This document shows positions 49,901 to 58,500 of a stretch of 64,000 nucleotides of DNA, in pieces (the first letter of the stretch is position 1; the number at the start of each line of letters is the position of its first letter). The stretch is from the NCBI GenBank assembly GCA_039621445.1, contig CP154956.1, positions 38,280,553-38,344,552 of the forward strand, read 5' to 3'. The notes under the pieces were generated by a model, which did not search any database, was not told where the DNA came from, and saw only the letters and a list, made by a program, of their open reading frames with translations. Origin of the DNA: Euglena gracilis (taxonomy: Eukaryota > Euglenida > Euglenophyceae > Euglenales). A program made the position numbers and the translations under genes.

Positions 49901-51783
49901 CCTCCACACCACCTCTCACCACAAATTTCATCAGCATGTAATTGTGGCGCAAACCATTGGTTGGCGTGAGGAATTGCGTTCGCCAGCTGTCACGGAGGAG
50001 GAGATGGTATCGCACAACTCATGTGTGTTGATGCGCGCATTTGCGCAAATAAACACAGCTTTGTTTGTGTGCTCTAAGGCTCCTACAAACACATCATTTT
50101 GAAGTGGTGTATGAAATGTTTGTGCGCGCATTTGCGCAAATGCGCGCACAAACGTAATTGTGTTTATTTGCGCAATTGCGCGCACCAACACGTCCATCAC
50201 GTTTTAAAACCTCGTAGGGTCATGGTCCTCATTGGTGTCTTTTCTAACATAGAAAGTAAAAGTACATGTTGGTGGGCGCATTTGCGCAAATAAACATAAC
50301 TATGTTGGTGCGCGCATTTGCGCAAATGCGCACACCACCAAATGTGTTGGTGCGCGCATTTGCGCCCACCAACACGTCATTTTGCCATCATTGGTTTGTG
50401 TTTGATTTGCGCAAATGCGCGCATAAACACAATTGTTTTTATTTGCGCAATTGCGCCCACAAACACACATCAATTGCGTGACGGCTGCCTCACGTAGTCT
50501 GTGTGTCTGTGGTGGTGTGATCTAATGAGGCCCCGTGTGTTCTCACCGGTGGCGGCAGTATCACAGCCAGTTCAGCCAGCACGTCAGCACCGTTTCCAAG
50601 TGCCGTCACAAGGGGTGTGTGCCTCTCTCCCGTTTGATGTACAACAGCACCAGTCTCACCCCCAGCCCTATTAACGTCACCTGGTAAGCAGCATGCACAC
50701 CAGACCACTGGGAGTTAATCCCCTCCAATAGATGGGTGTAACGGTTCTTAAATCGTGTTCTGGGTGTCAGGGTACAGGGTCCCAGGGGTTACAAAAAAAT
50801 GGTACATTTGCGCAATTGCGCGCATCCAAAGGAAAAAAGCTTAAGTGCGAATCCGGCCGCCTAAGAGGGTTGTTCCTCTATTTTTGGCACGAAGCGCTGA
50901 AATAATTTTGACCCAAATTGACCACCCCAAAATGGGTCCCCAGAACCCCTCTCCCCTGGGGTTGGGGGGGGGTCACTGAGCTCAGAAAGAGCGAAGTTTA
51001 TCACAGGGAAAAGGGGGCATTCCTCCCCCCCCCCCGGGGTCTGGGTAGGCAATGAGAACCGTGGATTATTTCCATGCCCCAGAAAATTTTTTCGATTGCG
51101 AGCAGCTGGATCCCGTCTTTCCAAATCACCTCCGTTTGACCAACTCCCCGCCAGACCCAGTTATTCAGCCGTCAAGGGGTCCAAACTGGGTGGGATTATC
51201 CAACCCCCACCACTTATGACTCTACCATTTCACCGAGGTGAGATTGGGGTAATTTGATGTTTTTTGGGGGAATAACTTGATTTTTCAAAAAAAAATAGTC
51301 AAGTTTCCAAATGTCTCAACAATGGTGGGGAATCAAAGGAAATCATCGGAACCCAAACTGAAGCCCTTAAAAAGCCCAATTTAACAGTTTTTTTTTTGAT
51401 TCCCCCCGTAACTGAACGCCAGGCCTCCAAGACCCCCCATCGGCCCATGGCCCATGCTGGGCCGCTGGCAAACATGTGTCTCAACTGTATGTTGGCTCAT
51501 GGCACCGTCAAGCAGGTGAAGAGCTCACCACCACGCAAACGTTAAGGGGTACCCCCCGGGTGGGTTGGGGGGGCCCCCTCCCCCCCGGTCGCAAATCCCT
51601 GCCAACGCCGCGGTCACCGCCATCCCCTGGCGCCTCCGCCGCCTCACCTTCCTCGGCCTCACGCAGTGCAACGGCGTCTCCGACGACGTGATCCGGCTGC
51701 TGACCAAGGCCATGCCGGCCCTCACGGTGCTGGACTACTACGACACGCCCATGGGGCACCCCGGCGGCCGCTTCAACATGTGA
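41503..51783 (+). CDS. F-box / leucine-rich-repeat protein, gene model
   Basis: Exons: 41,503-41,653 (MALVRHRSAPGRLL, then Pro-rich); about 41,735-41,848 (F-box-like); 43,006-43,187; 43,552-43,783; 43,938-44,145 plus 44,449-44,522; 45,455-45,543; 46,945-47,103; 47,486-47,592; 47,683-47,767 plus 51,602-51,783. The LRRs are of the cysteine-containing type found in FBXL and AMN1 proteins. F-box proteins of this class are substrate adaptors of SCF ubiquitin ligases. Junctions from 43,006 onward agree in phase; the link to the F-box exons is weaker. Two hAT-like elements split exons. One in-frame TGA (44,010) could be removed by an 87-base GT-AG intron at 43,968-44,054. Confidence 0.7.
41735..41848 (+). 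CDS. F-box-like exon
   Basis: The frame VLVVVLGFLTPGELCRTFSL and GSRECHRLAYSPPLWLTL follows the F-box pattern of Leu-Pro, Cys and Trp spacing, which binds Skp1. The 5' splice boundary is not visible. Confidence 0.45.
43006..43187 (+). CDS. LRR exon 1
   Basis: It begins MASESEAAPCPALTSLDCSQ at an ATG in CCATGG context, preceded in frame by TAA at 42,994. It includes HCKALQRVNVAWCSDL, a Cys-type LRR. The donor at 43,188 gives phase 2, matching the next acceptor. The ATG could be the true start of a gene without the F-box. Confidence 0.65.
43552..43783 (+). CDS. LRR exon 2
   Basis: After GGCACAG the frame reads HSGGDGLFAGLNAGLLALAS, CCPRLTALTVEGCNLLTDAA and LRHLRDLRHLNVAQC, two clear LRRs. The donor is CTG|GTGTGC, phase 0. 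Confidence 0.8.
43938..44145 (+). CDS. LRR exon 3, part before a MITE
   Basis: After CTTCTCAG the frame reads DLNIDGCSQLVDHTIR, meets TGA at 44,010-44,012, then continues in the same frame as VKAWPHRIVGSCPTLRSLLL and DGEILHDTSLDC. It is cut at 44,146 by the MITE. An 87-base intron (43,968-44,054) or a nonsense mutation would explain the TGA. Confidence 0.6.
44146..44448. mobile_element. Intact hAT-like MITE in an LRR exon, CAGGGCGGTCC family
   Basis: 303 bp with ends CAGGGCGGTCCTTAAGGGAC and GCTTAAGGACCGCCCTG. The perfect 8-bp target GGACTGCA occurs on both sides. The 5' part carries a second inverted GGACCGCCCC block after a T-run, mirroring the 3' end. Coding reads LHDTSLDC on the left and DCIASSLPACL on the right in the same frame. 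Confidence 0.92.
44449..44522 (+). CDS. LRR exon 3, part after the MITE
   Basis: The frame DCIASSLPACLPSGQALRFR ends at donor CCC|GTGTGT, phase 1, as required by the acceptor at 45,455. Confidence 0.6.
44585..44920. repeat. TATGTCCAATGACC repeat unit, second copy
   Basis: It has the same layout as 38,750-39,160, including GTCCCGGCGTGAAGCGCCGG and TTTTCGGCGCGAAGCGCCGG. It lies in an LRR-gene intron. Confidence 0.7.
45300..46070. repeat. Poly-C/G repeats with CGACCAACCAAACCGG, plus CT microsatellite
   Basis: ACTTATAAACCCCCC and CGACCAACCAAACCGGA segments occur near 45,305-45,375, 45,705-45,775 and 45,980-46,065, and a relative at 39,445-39,540. A (CT)n tract is at 45,626-45,660. The coding exon 45,455-45,543 lies among them. 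Confidence 0.65.
45455..45543 (+). CDS. LRR exon 4
   Basis: After CCCCAAAG the frame reads CACLQLLHISFCNALTDVSL and CALQSCSRL, a classical Cys-type LRR. The donor is CTT|GTGAGC, phase 0. Confidence 0.8.
46780..46935. repeat. CT, GT and GCAC microsatellite cluster
   Basis: (CT)n is followed by (GT)n, then GCATGCACGCAC units and (CA)n ending ten bases before an LRR exon. The open frames here are low-complexity. Confidence 0.95.
46945..47103 (+). CDS. LRR exon 5
   Basis: After ATTGCAG the frame reads DCRRCDLHVQVARHCLKKGR and LCALDLTDCQGMDDE. Phase 0 on both sides. The donor is GAG|GTCTGG. Confidence 0.75.
47486..47592 (+). CDS. LRR exon 6
   Basis: After CCCTGACAG the frame reads VCEAMAAHCPNLLRLSIAWC and WHVGDRGVQAMPLLG. 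Ending at GGGGT|GTGACG gives phase 2, which fits an acceptor at GCGAG (47,682). Confidence 0.8.
47683..47767 (+). CDS. LRR exon 7, part before a large hAT-like element
   Basis: The frame NGVVQALVAGLPLLSQLDLC continues GLKQLTNA and stops at the element edge. The last eight bases, CCAACGCC, are repeated at 51,602, where LRR coding resumes in frame. Confidence 0.75.
48750..49060. repeat. GCGCAAATGCGC palindrome array
   Basis: Repeated GCGCGCATTTGCGC and ATTTGCGCAAAT palindromes, alternating with AATAAACAA or CACAAACA linkers, can form long hairpins. Similar arrays are at 48,540-48,610 and 50,020-50,470 in the same element and in looser form at 10,720-10,870. Confidence 0.85.
49203..49380 (-). 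CDS. Exon-like frame inside the 3-kb TIR element
   Basis: The minus-strand frame DADLLGAEASAADGALTAEP and GPVDVYRYWAAMHAPSGDP has protein-like composition, with a GT near 49,203. It may belong to the same gene as the ankyrin-like exon at 50,547-50,680. Confidence 0.4.
50020..50470. repeat. GCGCAAATGCGC palindrome array
   Basis: At least eight palindromic pieces of the GCGCGCATTTGCGC type, separated by 30-70 bases with AATAAACA or CACCAACA flanks. They lie between the two minus-strand exons of the 3-kb element. Confidence 0.85.
50547..50680 (-). CDS. Ankyrin-like exon inside the 3-kb TIR element
   Basis: On the minus strand the exon is bounded by TTACCAG and CACCG|GTGAGA. It encodes GDVNRAGGETGAVVHQTGER and HTPLVTALGNGADVLAELAV, which follows the ankyrin pattern (G-TPL--A---G). 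Ankyrin repeats mediate protein binding. It could be a gene belonging to the element or a captured host exon. Confidence 0.55.
51602..51783 (+). CDS. LRR exon 7 continued, terminal part
   Basis: The frame AVTAIPWRLRRLTFLGLTQC, NGVSDDVIRLLTKAMPALTV, then LDYYDTPMGHPGGRFNM ends at TGA 51,781-51,783. It follows in frame from 47,767 when the element is removed. Confidence 0.8.
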
Positions 51784-52363
51784 CCGCCGTGTACCATAGC
51801 GCATTACACCTCCCCGAGCCGGGTCCGCCCTGGCTTCATATTCCAGTGCCATGATCAACCCGAGCCTTCAAGCAGACCACACAACCGCGACGCGTACCGA
51901 TGGGTCCAAGGGGGTGGAGCTGTGCCAGGGGGTCATGTCCATCTCCGCAGTGGCAAGTATTGACTGGGTGAGAAGGAAGATCATGACCGGAGGGACATAG
52001 GGTTTTTGCGGCACTCCCAGGGCTGTACAGGAACCCCCAAAACCCCATGGGTGGTGGGTGGGGGGGTCGACCCCCCCCCCAACCTGGTGGGTGGGAGGGT
52101 GGTCCCCCCCAGGCCTTCCCTTATTTTTTGGGCGCTGATTTTAGGTCAAAGTTTTCCTTCGGGCCTTCGAGCCAAAGGAATTTTTCCTTGCGCGGTGCTG
52201 TGGGGGGGAGGTGGGGGGAGTCAACCCCCTCACCTCCCGGGTGGGGGCCCCCCCCCCATTGGGCCCTCCCGTTTTGCCCTGGGCACTCCTCCCTGGCCCT
52301 CACCCCCACAACCGGGTTCTGCAAACAAACCTCCCCCCACCCCCACCCTCGTCCCTCCCGCAG

Positions 52364-52547
52364 TCCCCGCCTCTCCGCCGTCCTCATGTGAGGGGGGCCT
52401 CCCCATGTCGTACGCGCTGATCGACGAGGACGACCCGGGGCCGGAGGAGGGGCCAGCCGGCCTGCCCCGCGGCCCCCACAGCCCTCGCGTCATGGCGGCG
52501 GTGCACGCCGCGGTGGCCGCCGCCCTCGTCATGGCGGCTGCGGCAGC
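52364..52547 (+). CDS. Unknown gene, exon before an in-exon element
   Basis: After CCTCCCGCAG the frame passes MSYALIDEDDPGPEEGPAGL and VMAAVHAAVAAALVMAAA. The ATG at 52,405 is a possible start. It ends with GCGGCAGC, which is repeated after the element. Confidence 0.6.
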
Positions 52548-55500
52548 CCGGCTTTTGCTTGAGGACCCTGGGGGGGGTCCACTGGCTGGTCATTTTGCGA
52601 GACACTGGAATAAAGCCACTGGCTAGCCCTCTGGGGGTCCGGGGGTCCCCCCAGCGGAGAAAAAATTCTTCCAGCCCGCCGAGGTGGAAATGAATGAGGG
52701 TTTTTTTTGTGTGTTTCTTTGGTCGGTCCAAAAATCCCAAAAATGGCCAAAATGGCCTTTTTGGAAGCTTTGGGGGTTTAAAATTTTTGCTTTGGAGCTT
52801 CGCGTTGGTCACTGGAAGGCACGAATTTCCCCACTGGCTAGCCCCGCTAGCAGACCCCCCACTAGCCGAATTTGGACCAGCTGCAGTCAAGCCCCCCGCT
52901 CCCGGAGGGACGGGTACTGCAAACCCTTAAGCAGAAGCCTGGCGGCAGCGCAGCGGCCCTCTGCGGCCCCGATGGGCAAGGCTGGGCCGGTTTGGGTTGG
53001 TGCATTTGTGCACATGGATGTTGTGGGTAAACAGTCCCACAGCCATGTCTCTGCCTCATACTACCAGGACCTGCGAACCCCCCCCGTTGTCATACTATTG
53101 GGACTGATCCCTAATTTTGGTATATTTCTTTTCTGATCTTCTGATTCCTGATCTTTTCTGATTTTTGGGTGTTCCGCTGGGGGAGTTATTGACATTTCAG
53201 GTGGAATGCGAGTTCGGTAACCCCACGTCAAAGGGATTGGTGTAAGATTCAGGAATACGGTTGGGGTTAGGGGTTTTAAGCCAAAAATCAGGATAAAACC
53301 ACGGGCCTCACTTTAGGTTGAAGTTTGGTCTAAATTTAGGTCCGAAATTGTACCCCAAACCTATCCAGGTGTCAACAACCCCATTTTTTCGAACTCCGCA
53401 TCTGGACAGCCGGCGAAAAAAAGCCGGTGAATCAGGGGGAGGTTTCAGACGTGGGTGCTGGTGACACACAAGTGGGACCGATGGCAGCTGATCCCCCGTC
53501 ATACCACTGGGCCTCCAAGCAGCGTTCCTGTCATATGAGGCTGCCACCCACCTTTCAGTGTCTTGCCCGGCCCCACCTTGGGGCTGAACGGGCGCTTTGC
53601 CTCCCCGCTGGGCCTCCCGCGAGGTCGGTCACTCCAGACGGTCTCCGAGGCCAGGGCGGCCCGGCTGCGGGGGCCACACCTTGTGCGGACGCCGGGCTTC
53701 TGTTTCCACACGCCGCCCCCCCCCCCCCCCCCCAGCTACCACCCCCCAAGCAGCTTGGGGGCCCTGCGCCCAGCGATCGACTGGGCCCTGCTGGGGCTGC
53801 TGGAGGCGTTCCCCGCCCACCCGCTGTTCCCCCGCATTGTGGACATGCCGATGCGGGAGATGTATGCTGTGTTTGGGCTCCGGGCCGCGGAGTTCTTCCA
53901 CCTTGTGTTTGGCGGCGACAGCGACTTCCAGCAGCAGGTGTGGCTCTCAGGTGCTGCCCACGTGGCGGGAATGCTCTTTTCTGTCATCCCCCCCCCCATT
54001 TATTTCCGTCACTCCGCTGCTCAGAGCTCATTGGGCACCGCCCCCGCGGGAAACTGCTGTGCTCGAGAATCTGTCAGGTCTTTGCACAGGAAATTGTCAG
54101 GGGTCCCGGTGCTCGCAAACGTCCAGTCTGAAGTTGTCGGGATGAAGTTGGTTGGTTTCCCCCTGAGCTTTAGCCCTCTGTCCCTGCTGCCCGATAGAAA
54201 GTGGCCCTTCTGACGTTCCACACACACACACACACGCACACACACAAGCACACAAGCACACACACATGAGTGTGCATGCACACACACATGTGCGCTCACA
54301 CACACTCTCTCACTCGCTCACTTATTTACTCACGAACCGTCGTACGTTTTACTCACTCACTCACGAACCGTCGTACGTATGTTCTCGCCTCGCCATCGCA
54401 ATATCCTTGCTCCTCATCTCTGCAGTTCTTGACTCAGTGCGGGCAGGGGGAGGTGGCGGTCTCCCAGTGGGAGAAGCAATGCCGCGAGCTGCCTCCAGGC
54501 CCCGGCGCCCCTGGCTCCACCTTGCCACCCTCCCCCTCCTTGGACGCCCGCCTGGGCCGCCAGTGAGCCGGGCCCTGGCCACGGTACCGGCCTCGCTCCT
54601 TCATGCCCCGCAAGTCCACCCTGGAGTACCAGCGCTATGCCTTCCTGAGCCCGACCACGGTGGAGGCGGTGGCGCAGCCAGCCCCCAGAAGTCGGCAAGT
54701 TTCACCGGTGAAATTCACTGTGTTGAGGATTGGTGGAAAATTTTTGGTGTGTCAGTTTTGTTCGCATCTCGCCCAAATGACTGTCTTAGAGCCGAAGGCA
54801 CTGTTTCTTTTCACAAACTTCTGAAAAAGGCGCAAAAATGACATTTTTGATCGTTTTCAGTTAAGAAAGTGCTTTGGTGGTGAACTTCACAGTGAAGTTC
54901 GCACTTCGCCCTCTGGTGAACATCCAGGTTGTCAAAATAGATTATCCGACGTTTGGGGTTGAGCTGTATTATGTTTGGGGGTGGATACAAGTTGGCCCAG
55001 GAAAGATATTCGTTTGATACTCCCCCCCTTCTCCATGCAAAATGCAAACTTGGCCCCCCTAAAGTTAGCCCTTGGTTTCAGTTTGCCACCTTGGCCTCCA
55101 TTTTTATGGTTTTTTTGGCCTATTCAGAGCACGGCCCGCCGAACTTCTGAACATGTGAATTTGCCCCCCCCCCAAGATTGGCCCCTGGCCTCACCTGCGA
55201 TCATGGCCCAGGCCAAGTGCCTGGGGGTGGGTTATTTGGGGGGAGGTTCCAGTGCAGCGCCTGCCATGTGTGCCCTTTGGTTGCAGCAGCCCCCCAGTGG
55301 AAGGCAGGGGGGGGTGAGAGTGACAAGGGAGGCCAGGCCGGGACGGGCCAGCTGGGCTGGGGGCTGCCGCCGGGCCCAGGGCACCGTCGTGGCTAGCGCG
55401 TCGGAATCTCTCGCCAACTGTGACGGCGTCTTCACGTTCTCCACGGGACTGGACGGGTCGGAGGCCATTGCCCGGGGGCCTCTCAAGGCACTGTGCACAC

Positions 55501-58500
55501 ACGGCAGCGACCGTGCATGCGTGCCAGTGCGTTGGCATGAACACTGTCAAGACACACACAGCATTCGAGGGTCTGACACGTGCACGCTTCACCTTGGTCT
55601 GTTTGAACCATCGGTCTGAAAACGCTGTTGCGGCGACAAACCACTGTGCTCTGATGCTTTTCGTCAACAAAAAGAAACAAGAACAGACCACTCAAATTTA
55701 CCCCGACCAGGGTTTTTTTTAAGACCGGGGGGGGGGGAGGGGGGTCCCCCCCACCCACCCACCCCCTGGGGGGGGGGGTCCCGGGGGACCCACAAAAAAA
55801 AATGCCGAAAAATCGCGAAAAGTGCTAAAAATAGCACTTTTTCGGCGCCTTCGGCGCCGAAAAGTATATCGCACCCCCCTCCGGGGGACTCCCCCCCCCC
55901 CCGGGGGGGGGGGGCTGGGGGGGTAACCGTAGGAGGAGGCTCGAAATCGAACGTTCGACCTCGAGCCTCCTCAAACGTTTTTAAGCCCCCCCCCCCCTCG
56001 AGGGGGGCTTAAAAGGCGTTCGAGGAGGCTCTAGAGCCTCCTCGAACCACGTTCGAGTAGGTTCTAGAGCCTCCTCGAATGACGTTCGAGGAGGCTCTAG
56101 AGCCTCCTCGAACGTCGTTCGAGGAGGTTCGAGGAGGCTCTAGAGCCTCCTTGAACGTCGTTCGAGGTCGTTCGAGGAGGCTCTAGAGCCTCCTCAAACG
56201 AAATATCGAGCCTCCTCCCGTGTACATGCTTGCTCGTCAGGAGACCGTGCATCTGTTTAGAGAGAGAGAGAGAGAATCAGTCAGAAAATTACTCAGTTTT
56301 TAACTCCCCACATCTTTCACACACTCTTACACATGTGCATTCGCATTCACATGTGCGCATGTTCACCCTAACCCTGTTTTGAAAAAGCCTGTCTCTGGGG
56401 TCTAAACCATACTTCTTCCGAATAGCTTCGTATACATATGCCAAATCATTCCAATCGCTATCCATCCCAACCCACGCCTTTCGCCCTGCCAAAAATACAT
56501 TCTCGTCCTTCAATGAAACCTTCAAAACCCTTCAGTCAGAGGAATAATTGGGCCAAAGATAAACAGGCGGGGGTCTGGGGGCCGGAAAGAACACCGTTTT
56601 CCGCAAATGGCACATACTGTGTGATAAGATAAAGGGTTAGGGTTAGGGTTAGGGTTAGGGTTAGGGTTATCAAAAGTCGATCGACCAGTGACGACTATTT
56701 AAGCCCCCCCTCCCGGGCGGCGACCGCAGGCCGGAAGGCCGCTGCAATTCAGAACCCGAAAAGTTGATGATGTTATTTAAAGGCGTAGGGTTAGGGTCAA
56801 GTTTCCATTCCTACCTGTCCCATCCCATCCCATCCCCTCATCGTCGTTAAATTGGTGTCTACAGGGGACCCAGCGAACCCAAAGAGGCGCTCAACTAGGG
56901 TTAAAAACATTGGGGGACCCGAGCGAGGCGCCTTCGGCGCCTCGCTCGGGTCCCCCAATGTGTATTAACCCTAGTTGGGCACCTCTTTGGGGTAACTGGT
57001 CCCCTGTAGGCACCAATTTATCACGTATCAATCACCAACACTTCGACCTGTCAATCGACCCTTCATCAGGTCGATCGACTACCCATGGTTAGGGTTAGGG
57101 TTAAACTTAGGGTTAGGGTTAGGAAGATAAAGGGGTGTTATGTTTTTAATTGAAGGGATAGGGTTAGGGTGAACATGCACACACAAAATATTTGGAAGAT
57201 AAAGCGAATTGAAGGGAACATGCACACAGAAAACTTTGTAAGATAAAAGCAGGTATGATGTTAATTGAAGGGATAGGGTTAGGGTGAACACGCACACAAA
57301 CACATTCTGAATACGCGAGAGTGATAGAGAGAGAGTGACTGAAAGACAGAGAGATCATTTTGAAAGTTTGATCCTGGGCTCCTGATACCCACATGTATGT
57401 ACGTAGGAGGAGGCTGTAGAGCCTTCTCGAACGACCTCGAATTTCGTTTGAGGAGGCTCTAGAGCCTCCTCCTACGGAGCCTCCTCCTACCGTAACCCTC
57501 CCGGGGGGGCTCGGCCGGACCTACCCCCCCCTACCCCCCCCCCCCCCGGGGGTCCACGACTAAAAAAACCCCTGACCCCAACCACCAAAACCAGACCACT
57601 GCACCCCCCCCCCCCAGTGCCACAGCGCCGTGCTGCCACACCACCTCCTGCTGCACTCCTCCACCTACTTTGGTGACGCCCAGCTGGCAGAGATGTTTCG
57701 GACGGAGACGGTGTTCGAGGTGCTGGGCAGGCCCCTGCGGCCCGGCTGGGCGGCCGGGGTACCGAAATGGGGGGTGGCTGCGGGGGCCTGGGGCCGGAGC
57801 ACCCGCCGGAAACGACGGCGGCGTCCCCCATGGTGGAGGTCTTCATCCGCTACGGGCTGAACGTGGTGCGCGGCGGGCGCCAGCAGAGCAAGATGGCCAG
57901 CGTGGAGCAGAAGCAGCTGGAGGAGCAGGTCGCTGAGCATTGACAAATGCTATTTTTTTTGGAAAATTATTATTTTTTTTCATTTGGGATTTCCATTTGG
58001 AATTTGCAAATTCATTTATCATTTGTCATAAATAAATGGCAAGTCATAACAGTGATAATGGCGGGGGATTATTCAAATCACAGTCATGTTGGTTCCCCTT
58101 TCTGCCCATGTTCCTCACCCCCCCCCCCCCAACAGACGGCGATGCTACGCAAGTGGGTGGAGATGGTCAACGAGCGGGTCAACCTCTACCTCAAGGCGAT
58201 GGGCCGCATGCAGCCCGGCGCGGTGGCGAAGTCCCCGCCGGCCCCGTGGGACGTGCATGGCGCGAAGCACTTCATGGTGACCGACATCCCCTCCCGCTGG
58301 AAGACCCCGCGGGGGCCCTGCCTGTTGGGGTGCCACCAGCCCCTTGGCACCTGTGTGCGTGCATGTTGCGTGTGTGGTGTGTGTGGGGGGGGTATGTGTG
58401 TGTGTGTTTGTGCGGAGTATGTGTGTGTGGAGTATGTGTGTGTCTGTGTGCATGAATGCACATGCGCCTCCATTGTCTGGTGAGAGTTCCGTACGGTGTG

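Larger units (their letters stand above)
47861..50865. mobile_element. 3-kb TIR element, CTTAGGCGG family
   Basis: The ends CTTAGGCGGCCGGATTCGCA (continuing CTTAAG) and the exact inverse are flanked by AGGGT on both sides, a 5-bp target duplication. It carries arrays of TTGCGCAAA/TTTGCGCGCAT palindromes near 48,540-48,610, 48,750-49,060 and 50,020-50,470. Two exon-like minus-strand frames lie inside (49,203-49,380; 50,547-50,680). No transposase was recognised. The smaller relative is at 9,929-11,225. Confidence 0.88.
47768..51601. mobile_element. hAT-like element inside an LRR exon, with a nested 3-kb element
   Basis: The left end is CAGGGGTTTTTTAAAGG; the right end is degenerate, ending AAATCCCTG. 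Perfect 8-bp CCAACGCC lies on both sides. Most of its length is the separate TIR element at 47,861-50,865. Without that insert the element is about 830 bp with poly-C/G arms and a GCACGAAGCGC motif. Removing it plus one target copy gives an uninterrupted LRR (GLKQLTNAAVTAIPWRLRRL). Confidence 0.85.
55919..57496. mobile_element. Element with GGTAGGAGGAGGCTC ends and internal telomere-like repeats
   Basis: The left end GGTAACCGTAGGAGGAGGCT and the right end (inverse GGTTACGGTAGGAGGAGGCT) are terminal inverted repeats. Inside are many GAGGAGGCTCTAGAGCCTCC palindromes (55,930-56,220; 57,395-57,490), (TTAGGG)n at about 56,634-56,668 and shorter stretches at 56,785, 57,085-57,125, 57,160 and 57,265, and a long hairpin at 56,851-57,018. 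A truncated relative is at 32,994-34,080. No coding frame is convincing. Confidence 0.75.
55708..57574. mobile_element. hAT-like element carrying a nested telomere-repeat element
   Basis: The ends CAGGGTTTTTTTTAAGACCG and the inverse CTAAAAAAACCCCTG are flanked by ACCCCGAC and ACCCCAAC (7 of 8). It has a GGCGCCTTCGGCGCC palindrome near 55,845 and a second TIR element inside (55,919-57,496). It lies in the intron before the exon at 57,618. Confidence 0.78.

Noticed and set aside
54564-54566. In-frame TGA as evidence for a changed genetic code
   Set aside because: It lies within GTGAGC, a normal splice donor; TGA also ends the LRR and GNAT-like frames in sensible places.
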